Below, in pieces: positions 1-8,292 of a stretch of DNA of 64,000 nucleotides. Under the pieces are notes generated by a model. That model had not been told where the DNA came from. It worked only from the letters and a program-made list of their open reading frames with translations, and ran no database searches. The stretch's first letter is position 1. The number at the start of each line of letters is the position of its first letter. The stretch spans positions 50,964 to 114,963 of the forward strand of contig NZ_VEDF01000014.1 in the NCBI RefSeq assembly GCF_007677725.1, written 5' to 3'. The translations under genes were made by a program, and so were the position numbers. Source of the DNA: Pseudomonas sp. URMO17WK12:I11. GTDB taxonomy: Bacteria; Pseudomonadota; Gammaproteobacteria; Pseudomonadales; Pseudomonadaceae.

Positions 1-251
1 GCTATGACGATGTGCCGTTCTTCTGGACCTATCAGCATGGGCGAACCTACGAGGTGCTGGGGCATGCGCAGGCCTGGGACCGCATCGCGTTCGTCGGCGA
101 GCCCGAACAGGGCGACTTCATCGCCGTGCAATGCACAGGCACGCAGGTCAGCGCTGTGGTCGCCATGGGTTACTCCGATGCCATGGCGGTGCTGTCGCAA
201 CGCCTGAAACGGCCATTGTCGGTGGATGAGGCGCTTGCGTTGATTGGTTAG
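1..251 (+). CDS. FAD-dependent ferredoxin/rubredoxin-type reductase, C-terminal end (partial)
   Basis: This is the 3' end of a gene that begins before the window; the reading frame is open from base 3 and stops at 251. The roughly 82 visible residues start YDDVPFFWT and continue through a small alpha/beta domain ending in DEALALIG. The VPFFW motif followed by this domain is typical of the reductase C-terminal domain of FAD/NAD-dependent ferredoxin reductases, which pass electrons from NAD(P)H to a small iron-sulfur partner. The FAD and NAD domains lie outside the window, so the exact partner cannot be named. It could belong with the alcohol-oxidation genes to the right, but a separate neighbouring operon is equally possible. 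Confidence 0.75.
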   Translation, partial: YDDVPFFWTYQHGRTYEVLGHAQAWDRIAFVGEPEQGDFIAVQCTGTQVSAVVAMGYSDAMAVLSQRLKRPLSVDEALALIG

Positions 252-312
252 CCAAGGTGCAGAAAAACCGGCTATGGTTTTCCCAGATCAATAACAAGCA
301 TCGGGAGCGCCC

Positions 313-2214
313 ATGCCCGCCGCACTTCGCGCCAGTGAACTGGCCGCCTTCGTCGACAGCCACTTCGCCCATCGCGGGCTGATGCCGGAAACGGTGATCG
401 CCGAATCATGGTTTCGCAGCATCAAGCAGCATCACCTGAGCCCAGACCTCGGCCCTGTCGATAACGTGCTGAGCGCGGCCGAGCTTCGCCAGCATCAGGC
501 GCAGCACGAGGCCTACCTGGCAACGGCCAGTCAGGGCGTAAGTGGCCTGGCGCGCCGGGTACTCGATGCCGGCTTCGCCGTGCTGCTCAGTGACGCTGAC
601 GGCGTGACCCTGGACGCCAGACTGCCCGCCGATGCCCAGCGTTACACCCGCTCCGGGCTGATCGTCGGCGCGCGCTGGGACGAGTCCATCGCCGGCACCA
701 ATGGCATCGGCACCGCCCTGGCATCGCAACAAGCGCTGACCATCCACCGCCAGGAGCATTTTCTCGCCAGCAATGCCCGCCTGAGCTGCTCGGTCTCACC
801 GATTTTCGATGCCCATAACCAGTTGCTCGGTTGCCTGAATGCGACCTGCCTGTACAACGACGGTCCCAAGCAGGCGCAGCACCTGACCCTGCAACTGGTG
901 ATCCTGTATGCACGGCTGATTGAAAACAGCCACTTCCGCCAGCGCTATCGCGACCGCCTGACGCTGGCGTTGAAACCCCGCGACGACTTTGCTGACCTGG
1001 CTGCCGAGCAGTTGTTGGCGCTGGATGAAGCAGGTCGGGTGATCGGAGCCAATCGGGCCGCGTTTCTTGCCTACCCTGGGCGCCCGCTGCTGGGCCTACA
1101 CATCGATCAGCTGCTGGCGGCCGATATCGACCGCCTGCTCAATCTCACCCGTGGCGGCGCGCAGGGCGTGCAACTGCGCAGCCCGCACGCCGCTCAATTG
1201 CTCGAGGTGGGCCTGCGCGTACCGGGCGGCTATCGATCCAGCGCCGCGCTGCGGCCTGCACCTGCGCGCAGCAACCACCCCGCGCTGCAACAGCTGGCCG
1301 GCCAGGATGAGCAGTTGCTGAACGGCGTGCAGCGCCTGCGCAAGGTGCTCGACAAGGACATTGCCATTTTGCTCAGCGGCGAAACCGGCACCGGCAAGGA
1401 AGCGTTCGCCCGCGCCTTGCACCAGGCCAGCCAGCGTCACGCCAAGCCTTTCGTAGCGCTCAATTGCGCCGCGATCCCCGAATCGTTGATCGAGAGCGAA
1501 CTGTTCGGCTATCGCCCAGGCAGCTTCACCGGGGCCGACCGCAAGGGCATGAAGGGCAAGTTGGAGCAGGCCAACGGCGGCACCCTGTTCCTCGACGAAA
1601 TCGGCGACATGCCGGCGCATCTGCAGACCCGCTTGTTGCGCGTACTGGCCGAGCGCGAGCTGCTACCCCTGGGGGCGGCAACGCCGGTGGCGCTGGATAT
1701 TCAAGTCATCTCGGCGACCCATCAGGATCTGCCGACAATGATCGTCGAGAAGCGTTTTCGCGAAGACCTGTACTATCGCCTGTGCGGCCTGCGCATGCAC
1801 TTGCCGGCCCTGCGCGAGCGCAGCGACCAGCGCCAGTTGATCGAGGAGCTGCTGGCGAGCCTCGCCCCCACCCTGCGCCTGAGCAGTGAAGCACGCGACC
1901 GCTTGCTGGGTTATTCATGGCCGGGCAACGTGCGCCAGTTGCTTAATGCGTTGCGTCAAGCGGTGGCGTTGGCCGAGGGGGATGAAATCGGGGTGGCCGA
2001 TCTGCCCGAGGAGCTGCTGCAACCAGCGCCCGCCGCCAGGACTCAGGCGCTGGAGCAGCAGGTCGAACACACAGAAGCGCAGCATTTGCTGGCAGTCTTG
2101 CAGCGTCAACGTTGGAACATGAGCGCAGCTGCCGAGGCCGCCGGCATTTCACGCTCGACCTTGTACCGCAAGATGAAGCGCTACGGGATCGTTCAGCCGA
2201 ATTTACTGGGTTGA
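313..2214 (+). CDS. Sigma-54-dependent activator, AcoR-like (GAF-AAA-Fis)
   Basis: The 633-residue protein has the layout of bacterial enhancer-binding proteins that switch on RNA polymerase carrying sigma-54. An N-terminal GAF-like sensory region (about 55-190) is followed by an AAA+ domain with Walker A GETGTGKE near residue 355 and Walker B LFLDEIGD near 426. A Fis-type helix-turn-helix (AAEAAGISRSTLYRKMKRYG) closes the protein. The sigma-54 contact loop reads GSFTGA instead of the usual GAFTGA. GGGAG six bases before the ATG supports this start. A perfect -24/-12 promoter lies in front of the divergent alcohol dehydrogenase gene, so alcohol- or aldehyde-responsive control of that unit is the most economical inference. 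No receiver domain is seen, so the signal is probably a small molecule bound by the GAF region. Confidence 0.9.
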   Translation: MPAALRASELAAFVDSHFAHRGLMPETVIAESWFRSIKQHHLSPDLGPVDNVLSAAELRQHQAQHEAYLATASQGVSGLARRVLDAGFAVLLSDADGVTLDARLPADAQRYTRSGLIVGARWDESIAGTNGIGTALASQQALTIHRQEHFLASNARLSCSVSPIFDAHNQLLGCLNATCLYNDGPKQAQHLTLQLVILYARLIENSHFRQRYRDRLTLALKPRDDFADLAAEQLLALDEAGRVIGANRAAFLAYPGRPLLGLHIDQLLAADIDRLLNLTRGGAQGVQLRSPHAAQLLEVGLRVPGGYRSSAALRPAPARSNHPALQQLAGQDEQLLNGVQRLRKVLDKDIAILLSGETGTGKEAFARALHQASQRHAKPFVALNCAAIPESLIESELFGYRPGSFTGADRKGMKGKLEQANGGTLFLDEIGDMPAHLQTRLLRVLAERELLPLGAATPVALDIQVISATHQDLPTMIVEKRFREDLYYRLCGLRMHLPALRERSDQRQLIEELLASLAPTLRLSSEARDRLLGYSWPGNVRQLLNALRQAVALAEGDEIGVADLPEELLQPAPAARTQALEQQVEHTEAQHLLAVLQRQRWNMSAAAEAAGISRSTLYRKMKRYGIVQPNLLG

Positions 2215-2227
2215 TTGCATCGCGAAA

Positions 2228-2244
2228 TGGGGGCGAAGCCCCCA
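2228..2244. terminator. Bidirectional hairpin terminator
   Basis: A perfect TGGGGGC / GCCCCCA stem with a GAA loop sits between the convergent ends of the sigma-54 activator and the aldehyde dehydrogenase gene. A T-rich stretch follows on the plus side, but there is no uninterrupted T run. Position and stem strength suggest termination for both genes. Confidence 0.6.
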
Positions 2245-2292
2245 CCTGCTTTCTGTGCTTTCACCACAGCCTTATGAGGTTTCTCGCGACAC

Positions 2293-3726
2293 TCAGCCTT
2301 GTATGTAAACCACCTGCGTGCGGGTGTACTCGTACAGGCCATGCTTGCCATCCGCGCCGCCGACGCCGGACTTGCGTGCGCCGGCGTGGAAGCCCTGCAT
2401 GGCCTCGAAATTCTCCCGGTTGATGTAGGTTTCGCCGAAGTCGATCTCGCGACAGGCTTTGAGGGCGGCGTTCAGGTCGCGGGTGTACAGCGAAGACGTC
2501 AGCCCGTATTCGCTGTCATTGGCCAGGGCAATGGCCTCATCCAAATCTTCCACCACCTGGATCGGCAATACCGGCCCGAAAATCTCCTTGCGCATGATCT
2601 CCATGTCGGTCTTGCAGCCGGCCAGCACCGTGGGCTGGTAATGAAAGCCTGCCCCCAGGTCGGCGACCTGGCCGCCAGTCACCACTTGCGCACCTTGACC
2701 CACTGCCGTGCGCACCATCTGCGCTACTTTGTCCAAACCTGCCTGGTTGATCAGCGGCCCCATGTCCAGGTCGGCGTGCAGCGAGGGGTCGCCGTAGCGG
2801 GTCGCCGCCATGGCCTGGGCGACCTTGTCGACGAAGGCGTCGGCCACCGCGCGCTGCACGTAGACGCGTTCGGCACAGTTGCACACCTGCCCAGTGTTGA
2901 TGACCCGCGAGGCGACGATGGCCTTGACCGCAAGCTCCAGGTCAGCGTCTGCCAGGACGATCGCCGGTGCCTTGCCGCCCAATTCGAGGTTGAGCTTGGT
3001 GATGTTCGGCGCCGCCGCAGCCATGATCCGCGCGCCAGTGCCAACACTCCCGGTGAAACTCACCAGATCCACCCCCGCATGGCTCGACAGGCCATGACCG
3101 ACGCTTGCCCCCTTACCGCCGAGCACGTTGAACACCCCCGCGGGCAGGTCGGTTTCGGCCACCAGCCTGGCGAACTCATAGCAGTTGAGCGGCGTCTCTT
3201 CGCTGGGCTTGATCACGATGGTATTGCCGGTCAGCAGCGCCGGCGCCATCTTGCGCGCGATCAGGAAGAACGGGAAATTCCACGGCAGGATCCCGGCCAC
3301 CACGCCCAGCGGCTTGCGCATCAGGAAGATGTGCTCGGCGGCGCGATCACTGGTCAGCACCTCACCCTCAAGGCGCCGTGCCCACTCGGCCATGTAGTCC
3401 AGGTAGTCGGCGGTGAAGTTGACCTCCACCTGGGCCAAGGCCGGCACCTTGCCGCCTTCCTGCGTGATGATGCGCGCCAGGCGCTCGGCATTGGCTCGGA
3501 TCTTCAGCGCGATTTGCCGCAGGTAGCCTGCACGTTCGATGGCAGGTGTGCCCGCCCAGCGCTTTTGTGCCCGGCGAGCGGCATCGATGGCCCGCTCCAC
3601 TTGCTCGGCTGGCGACTCCGGGACACGACCGAGCAACCGACCATTGGCAGGGTTGTACACCTCGATCAGCGATTCACTGGCGACGAAGGTGCTGTCGATG
3701 AAGTTCTGGTATACCGAATCGGTCAT
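2293..3726 (-). CDS. aldA: NAD-dependent aldehyde dehydrogenase, AldA-like
   Basis: The 477-residue protein is a full-length member of the aldehyde dehydrogenase superfamily and oxidises an aldehyde to the acid with NAD(P). Visible hallmarks are PWNFPFFL, the cofactor segment FTGSVGTG, the general-base segment LELGGKAP and the catalytic cysteine in NTGQVCNCAERV, a string typical of the lactaldehyde/glycolaldehyde (AldA) branch. Two in-frame ATG codons compete for the start: 3732 lies 4 bases after AGGAG and 3726 lies 10 bases after it. I chose 3726, giving MTDSVYQN. The gene directly follows the alcohol dehydrogenase gene, so it very likely oxidises the aldehyde that enzyme makes. The true substrate range is not readable from sequence. 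Confidence 0.92.
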   Translation of the reverse strand: MTDSVYQNFIDSTFVASESLIEVYNPANGRLLGRVPESPAEQVERAIDAARRAQKRWAGTPAIERAGYLRQIALKIRANAERLARIITQEGGKVPALAQVEVNFTADYLDYMAEWARRLEGEVLTSDRAAEHIFLMRKPLGVVAGILPWNFPFFLIARKMAPALLTGNTIVIKPSEETPLNCYEFARLVAETDLPAGVFNVLGGKGASVGHGLSSHAGVDLVSFTGSVGTGARIMAAAAPNITKLNLELGGKAPAIVLADADLELAVKAIVASRVINTGQVCNCAERVYVQRAVADAFVDKVAQAMAATRYGDPSLHADLDMGPLINQAGLDKVAQMVRTAVGQGAQVVTGGQVADLGAGFHYQPTVLAGCKTDMEIMRKEIFGPVLPIQVVEDLDEAIALANDSEYGLTSSLYTRDLNAALKACREIDFGETYINRENFEAMQGFHAGARKSGVGGADGKHGLYEYTRTQVVYIQG

Positions 3727-3733
3727 GATCATT

Positions 3734-5902
3734 TCACTCCTGTGGCTGATTGTCTGCCAATGGCGGCTGCATGGCGGGCTTGGCGCTGAACTGCTGCCAG
3801 ATCGCACCCTCACGCTTGAGGTCGTGGGCACGCTTGATCAGGTACTGGTGCACCTGCTCGACCTGCTCAGGCTTGAGATTGTCGGCGAACGACGGCATGC
3901 CGTCCGGGACACGACCGCCATACAGGATGCCGAGGAACATCTGGTGCTTGTCCGCACTGAGTTTGCGCAGATCTGGCAACACACCGCCGCTGACCGCATG
4001 GATACCATGGCATTGGGCGCAGTTGCCGTCGTACAGCTCGGCGCCGGCGGCGACGGTCTGCGCATCGGCAGTGAGCGGCGGCGGCTCGGGGGCACCGGCT
4101 GCAGGCGCCGGCTCACGCAAGGTAGCGGTGCCGCCAAGCTTGTAGGTCAGTACCTGGGAGAACGGCTGCACCCCCGCGCGCAGCGACAGTGCCCCGGCGA
4201 AGGTGGAAAACGCCCCGCCCCAACCGGCCATGAAGGTCACGTACTGTTCGCCATCGACCGAATAGGTAATCGGCGCCGCCATCACGCCGCTGGCCGCCGG
4301 CGACTCCCATAGCTTCTTGCCCGAGTCGGCGGCATAGGCGATTACCCGGCCGTCGGCGCTGCCCTCGAACACCAGGTTGCCGGCAGTGCTCAAGGTGCCG
4401 CCATTGAAAATCGTGATGTACGGCACTTCCCAGGCCGGCGCCTGTTTGACCGGGTCCCAGGCAATCAGCTTGCCCGACCAGGTCTTGGCCATTTCCAGCA
4501 AGCCATCGGGCCCTTCGGGCATCATCCCGGTGCGCAGGCCCAATTGGTAAACGCTCTTGAACGGATTGCGCTTGGGCGCCTCGGGGATGTGCTCGTAGTA
4601 GGCCGACATGATGTGCGCCGGGATGTACACCAGTCCCGTCTGCGGGTTGTAGGACATTGGATGCCAATCGTGCGAGCCCCAGAATGCCGGGGTCACCAAC
4701 TTGCGCTTGCCGTCTTTCCAGTAGGCCGCCGCTTCGTCGTCGACGATGGGCCGGCCGGTCTTCATGTCGATGCCCTTGGCCCAGTTCACCGGAACGATGT
4801 TCTTGGCCGACAGCAACTCGCCGGTGGCGCGGTCGAGCACATAGAAAAAGCCGTTCTTGGGCGCCTGCATCAATACCTTGCGCGGTTTGCCGTCGATGGG
4901 CAGTTCGGCGAGGATCATGTGCTGGGTGGCGGTGAAGTCCCAGGCGTCGCCGGGGGTGGTCTGGTAATGCCAGGCGTACTCGCCGGTGTCGGCATTCACC
5001 GCAACGATCGACGACAGGAACAGGTTGTCGCCCTTGGCCTGGCTGCGCCATTTGGGGTCCCACATCGAACCGTTGCCGACGCCGATGTACAGCAGGTTCA
5101 GGTCCGGGTCATAGGCGAACGAGTCCCACGCGGTGCCGCCGCCGCCCCATTGCACGTAGGCATCGCCGTGCCAGGTCTTGCTGGCAATCGCCATGGCCTT
5201 GTCTTCTGGCGGCAACTTCGGATCGCCCGGCACGGTGAAGAAGCGCCAGGCCTGCTTGCCGGTTTCGGCGTCATAGGCGGTGACATAGCCCCTTACACCG
5301 AACTCGGCACCGCCGTTGCCGATGATCACCTTGCCGTTGACCACCCGCGGGGCCCCGGTGATGGTGTAGCTGCGGTTGTGGTCATCGCGGGTATCGACTG
5401 ACCAGACGCGCTGACCGGTCTTGGCGTCCACGGCTTCCAGCCGCCCATCCAGCACGCCGACGTAGACCTTGCCCTGCCACACGGCGACCCCGCGATTGAC
5501 CGCGTCGCAGCACGCCTCACCGGCGCGGTTGCGGTCCGAATGCGGGTCGTATTTCCACAGCAACTTGCCGTTGCGCGCATCCAGGGCATACACCACCGAG
5601 AATGGCCCGGTGGTGTACATCACGCCATCGACCACGATGGGCGTGGCTTCGACGCCACGGTCGAGGTCGAGCTTGTAGCTCCAGGCCAGCCCCAGCTGAT
5701 TGACGTTGTTTTGATCGATGGCTTTGAGGGGGCTGAAGCGTTGTTCGTCATAGGTGCGGCCATGGCTCATCCAGTTGCCGGGTTCCTTGTCGGCGTCGAT
5801 GATGCGCTGGCCGTCGACCTGCGCGGCGAAAGCAGGCGCACTGCACACCAGGACCAAGGCCAGGCAGCGTGAGGCAAGGCGGTGCGGGCCGGATCGGTTC
5901 AT
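3734..5902 (-). CDS. qedA: PQQ-dependent quinohemoprotein alcohol dehydrogenase (type II)
   Basis: The 722-residue exported enzyme oxidises primary alcohols in the periplasm and passes electrons to a heme. It has a signal peptide (cleavage expected after SAPAFA), an eight-bladed PQQ propeller with the adjacent-cysteine pair in GEACCDAV, and a C-terminal cytochrome c domain with CAQCH near residue 630. This fused heme domain marks type II enzymes and separates them from the heme-less PedE/PedH type. The catalytic aspartate lies in GDAWDFTA, and the position two residues later is Thr. Lanthanide-dependent enzymes carry Asp there, so a calcium enzyme is inferred. A ribosome site (CGGAGAA) precedes the ATG. 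The gene leads an operon with the aldehyde dehydrogenase and has a sigma-54 promoter upstream. Confidence 0.94.
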   Translation of the reverse strand: MNRSGPHRLASRCLALVLVCSAPAFAAQVDGQRIIDADKEPGNWMSHGRTYDEQRFSPLKAIDQNNVNQLGLAWSYKLDLDRGVEATPIVVDGVMYTTGPFSVVYALDARNGKLLWKYDPHSDRNRAGEACCDAVNRGVAVWQGKVYVGVLDGRLEAVDAKTGQRVWSVDTRDDHNRSYTITGAPRVVNGKVIIGNGGAEFGVRGYVTAYDAETGKQAWRFFTVPGDPKLPPEDKAMAIASKTWHGDAYVQWGGGGTAWDSFAYDPDLNLLYIGVGNGSMWDPKWRSQAKGDNLFLSSIVAVNADTGEYAWHYQTTPGDAWDFTATQHMILAELPIDGKPRKVLMQAPKNGFFYVLDRATGELLSAKNIVPVNWAKGIDMKTGRPIVDDEAAAYWKDGKRKLVTPAFWGSHDWHPMSYNPQTGLVYIPAHIMSAYYEHIPEAPKRNPFKSVYQLGLRTGMMPEGPDGLLEMAKTWSGKLIAWDPVKQAPAWEVPYITIFNGGTLSTAGNLVFEGSADGRVIAYAADSGKKLWESPAASGVMAAPITYSVDGEQYVTFMAGWGGAFSTFAGALSLRAGVQPFSQVLTYKLGGTATLREPAPAAGAPEPPPLTADAQTVAAGAELYDGNCAQCHGIHAVSGGVLPDLRKLSADKHQMFLGILYGGRVPDGMPSFADNLKPEQVEQVHQYLIKRAHDLKREGAIWQQFSAKPAMQPPLADNQPQE

Positions 5903-5958
5903 GCTGATTCTCCGTTCTTGTTATGGCGACGCCGCAGTGGACGTCTGCAAGCTACAGA

Positions 5959-5973
5959 GCAACGCCCGTGCCA
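5959..5973 (-). promoter_or_regulatory. Sigma-54 (-24/-12) promoter of the alcohol dehydrogenase operon
   Basis: Read on the minus strand the site is TGGCACGGGCGTTGC, an exact TGGCAC-N5-TTGC match to the sigma-54 consensus. It lies 57 bases before the alcohol dehydrogenase start codon, which leaves a normal leader. The neighbouring sigma-54 activator is the obvious candidate regulator. Confidence 0.88.
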
Positions 5974-6060
5974 GCCCTGACGGTCACCCGTGTAGGCCAC
6001 GTGCTAGAGCTTGCGGTCAGACAGTGGGCAACCCTTGCGGCCCCTGGCAGTGCGGCAGCG

Positions 6061-6089
6061 ATGACACAGCTGGGCGTGCCTATGACACA
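6061..6089. promoter_or_regulatory. Candidate upstream activator sites (tandem ATGACACA)
   Basis: ATGACACA occurs at 6061-6068 and again at 6082-6089, 21 bases apart, which is about two helical turns. The pair sits roughly 100 bases upstream of the sigma-54 promoter, a usual distance for enhancer sites of this activator class. Binding by the GAF-AAA-Fis protein is inferred only. Confidence 0.45.
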
Positions 6090-6114
6090 CCTGTGCCACT
6101 GTGCAATTGACGGG

Positions 6115-6789
6115 CTAGGCGAACAGGGCGATCAGCCCCAGGTGGGCCGGGTAGAACAGGTAGCCCCAGCGCCGCACTGCCGGCAGTGGGCTATGCTCGA
6201 CGCGCAGCAGCAGGCGGCCGACGCCAATGGCCAGCGCCGCCGCACTCAGGGTGATCAGGCTGATCGGCGCCAGCAGATGGTCGCGCAGCCAACTGTTGGT
6301 CAGGTTGCCACCTATCGCCAGTAAGCACGGCAAAAGCCAGGCCGGTCCACCCCGCTGCAGGGCCAACAGGCAAGCGGCGGGCAGCAGTACACCGGGCAGG
6401 CCATACATCAGCCGCTGGTGGTACAGCGCCGCCAGAGCGACTGCGCCAAGGCCGGCCAGGTGCATCCAGCCCCCACGGTATCGCACGCCCCAGGCGACCA
6501 GCAGCCCCAAGGCGAGTGTCGGCATGATGTTGAAGGTCTGGGAGTCAGCGTCCAGCCAGCGATAGGGGGCTTCAGACAGCACGGCGAAGGCAATCATCCA
6601 ACCCAGATAATGCGGCTTCAAAGCGCTGGCGCGCGCCACGTTGACCGCCATCGCCAGGCAGAACAACGGGAACGCCAAACGCCCGACGATGAATAAGCCA
6701 TGCGCCTGCGGCCACAGGTAGCGCAGATGATCGACGACCATGGTCGCCATCGCCACCCATTTGACCAGGTCCAGGCCTGCCGAGCGCAC
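6115..6789 (-). CDS. TraX-family integral membrane protein
   Basis: This 224-residue protein is almost entirely hydrophobic, with about seven to eight membrane segments. It starts with the TraX-family signature DLVKWVAMATMVVDHL. TraX of the F plasmid acetylates pilin, but chromosomal family members are acyltransferase-like proteins of mostly unknown role, so no substrate is proposed. It starts with GTG three bases after the stop of the upstream hydrolase gene and is therefore probably translated with it. Nothing else in the window points to conjugation, so the family name should not be read as evidence for a conjugative element. Confidence 0.82.
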   Translation of the reverse strand: MRSAGLDLVKWVAMATMVVDHLRYLWPQAHGLFIVGRLAFPLFCLAMAVNVARASALKPHYLGWMIAFAVLSEAPYRWLDADSQTFNIMPTLALGLLVAWGVRYRGGWMHLAGLGAVALAALYHQRLMYGLPGVLLPAACLLALQRGGPAWLLPCLLAIGGNLTNSWLRDHLLAPISLITLSAAALAIGVGRLLLRVEHSPLPAVRRWGYLFYPAHLGLIALFA

Positions 6790-6792
6790 GTC

Positions 6793-7872
6793 CTAAGGCC
6801 CAGGCTCGCGGCCCTGCCCCAGCTGCTTCTCGGTCCAGGTCGCCAGCGGCAACGGTGGGCGTTGCGCGAAGATGCGCTGCCAGATCAGTACCAACGCAGC
6901 ACGGTCGAACCTCGGGCCGCTGCCCTTCCATACACTTGGGCGCTCGGCCACCCATTGGCCTCGATCACCGCGGTGGGCCATCTTGAAGCGGAAGGTGTAG
7001 TCGCCGGGGATACCCATGCGCAGATCGCTGACCACCAGCGCGTCACCGACCTGGTCGTAGCGCAGCCAGTCGTCGGTGAACCAGCGCAGGCGCTCGAGCA
7101 ACGGCGCGTCTTTCAACTGCGCGGCAAGGCCAAGGTTGAGCGACAGGCGCTGCATCTCTGGCGGCGCATGGTCGAAGGTGCTGCTGATGCCTTCGTAGTA
7201 ATGACCGTCAGGGGTCTTGGCCAACACGCGCCAGAGCAGGCTGTTGAAGGCCAGCGGCATTGCCCGTACCTCGCTGGTTTCGATGCCTTGGGCATCGAGG
7301 GCAGTCTGCAGGCGCTGTTCGGCGGCCATGCGTCCGGCCAGGCCCAGGCCCAGATAGGCTGTGCTCAGGAGCAACGCCAGGCTCAGGCAGCGCACCGCCC
7401 TGCCGTTGAAACCGACCCAGGCGCTGTAGATCACCGCCACCAGCAAAGGCACGGTGTACAGCGGATCGATGATGAACACCGCCGCCCAGCTCAGTGGCGT
7501 GAAGGGCAACGGCCAGAACAGTTGCGTGCCGTAGACGGTGAAGGCATCGAGCAACGGATGCGTGACCAGCACCAGCCAGAACGCCAGGAACAGCCTGCCC
7601 AGGCTGTAACCCTTGTCGGGCCAGCGCTTGCGGGCAAGCTGATGGACCAACCAGGCGAGCAACAGGGCGAGGCCTGTCAGCACGAAAATCGAATGGGAGA
7701 AACCGCGGTGATAGGTCATTTGCGAGACCGGATCGGCGTAGCGTATCACCACGTCCAAATCCGGCACGCTGCCCAGCAGCGCCCCGTAGATCAGCGAGCG
7801 GCGGCCCTGAATGCGGCCTAGCACCGTACCCTGCAGGGCGGCGCCGAGTACGGCTTGGGTTATCGAGTCCAC
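6793..7872 (-). CDS. Membrane-bound metal-dependent hydrolase (YdjM/DUF457 type)
   Basis: The 359-residue protein starts VDSITQAVLGAALQG and carries HRGFSHSIF in its N-terminal third. The conserved histidines and acidic residues of this region match the LexA-regulated YdjM family of predicted inner-membrane metal-dependent hydrolases. Several membrane helices follow, and the C-terminal third is a soluble domain. The GTG start at 7872 is preferred because CAGGAAG lies just upstream; a longer frame to 7983 has no such site. The substrate is unknown. It is followed after three bases by the TraX-family gene. Confidence 0.8.
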   Translation of the reverse strand: MDSITQAVLGAALQGTVLGRIQGRRSLIYGALLGSVPDLDVVIRYADPVSQMTYHRGFSHSIFVLTGLALLLAWLVHQLARKRWPDKGYSLGRLFLAFWLVLVTHPLLDAFTVYGTQLFWPLPFTPLSWAAVFIIDPLYTVPLLVAVIYSAWVGFNGRAVRCLSLALLLSTAYLGLGLAGRMAAEQRLQTALDAQGIETSEVRAMPLAFNSLLWRVLAKTPDGHYYEGISSTFDHAPPEMQRLSLNLGLAAQLKDAPLLERLRWFTDDWLRYDQVGDALVVSDLRMGIPGDYTFRFKMAHRGDRGQWVAERPSVWKGSGPRFDRAALVLIWQRIFAQRPPLPLATWTEKQLGQGREPGP

Positions 7873-8035
7873 GGCAAAGCTTCCTGAGGGCAACGGTAGG
7901 AAACTAACCCTCTGGCAGCACACCGTGCAAATGCCTGAGCACTCCAGGCTTGTCCAGATATTACGGCGATAGCATTTATCCATTGAACAGTGCCCACCCG
8001 TGCAGTAAGCTCGGGTTCATTCACTGGAGCCGCAC

Positions 8036-8155
8036 ATGCCCAAGCACACCCGCAATCATGCCAACCACACCGGCCGCAGCCTGCGCCGTGTGCTGGCCGT
8101 TGCTGACTGCCAGGCCGCCGCGCGTTCCTATTTTGGGTATTGGTTTAGCCACTAG
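8036..8155 (+). CDS. Aromatic-rich leader peptide of the DAHP synthase gene
   Basis: This 39-codon frame begins MPKHTRNHANHTGRSL and ends RSYFGYWFSH, so five of its last eight residues are Tyr, Phe or Trp. It stops 57 bases before a strong intrinsic terminator and 332 bases before a DAHP synthase gene, the committed step of aromatic amino acid synthesis. The codons ggg-tat-tgg near its end can pair with bases just downstream. This is the arrangement expected of a classical attenuation leader whose ribosome stalls when aromatic aminoacyl-tRNAs are scarce. A TGGAGC sequence lies seven bases before the ATG. Which amino acid is sensed (Trp, Tyr or Phe) cannot be told, because all three are represented. 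Confidence 0.7.
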   Translation: MPKHTRNHANHTGRSLRRVLAVADCQAAARSYFGYWFSH

Positions 8156-8251
8156 GCGCCGATACCCACACGGCGCCCACCTTCGAGGGGCCGCCGAACA
8201 TGAGAATACTCAAACCCCCGGTCGGCTCCCCGATCGGGGGTTTTGCTTTTT
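8135..8251 (+). promoter_or_regulatory. Candidate transcription attenuator with competing RNA hairpins
   Basis: Three pairings can be drawn. GGGTATTGG at 8135-8143, inside the control codons, pairs with CCGATACCC at 8159-8167 with one G-U. GGCGCC at 8155-8160 can pair with its copy at 8173-8178. TCGAGGGGCCG at 8183-8193 pairs with CGGCTCCCCGA at 8223-8233 with one mismatch and one G-U, and this pairing would destroy the terminator hairpin at 8212-8243. A stalled ribosome on the aromatic codons would change which pairs form. The pairs were found by eye; no folding energies were calculated. Confidence 0.6.
8212..8251 (+). terminator. Intrinsic terminator in the DAHP synthase leader
   Basis: AAACCCCCG pairs with CGGGGGTTT, and the stem continues inward through a G-T pair and TCGG/CCGA to a CTCC loop, for about 14 pairs. 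TTTTGCTTTTT overlaps and follows the right arm. It lies between the leader peptide and the synthase gene, where it would end transcription early when aromatic amino acids are plentiful. Confidence 0.85.
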
Positions 8252-8292
8252 CAGGCTTCGCACTTTCAACGATTCACATCGAGGACAGCTCC

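Noticed and set aside
2299..3789. A 496-codon plus-strand frame opposite the aldehyde dehydrogenase gene
   Set aside because: It mirrors the codon bias of the real gene, has no family motif and would sit antisense to a complete dehydrogenase.
6115..6789. TraX-family gene considered as evidence of a conjugative element
   Set aside because: No other transfer gene, relaxase or origin is present, and chromosomal TraX-family proteins are common.
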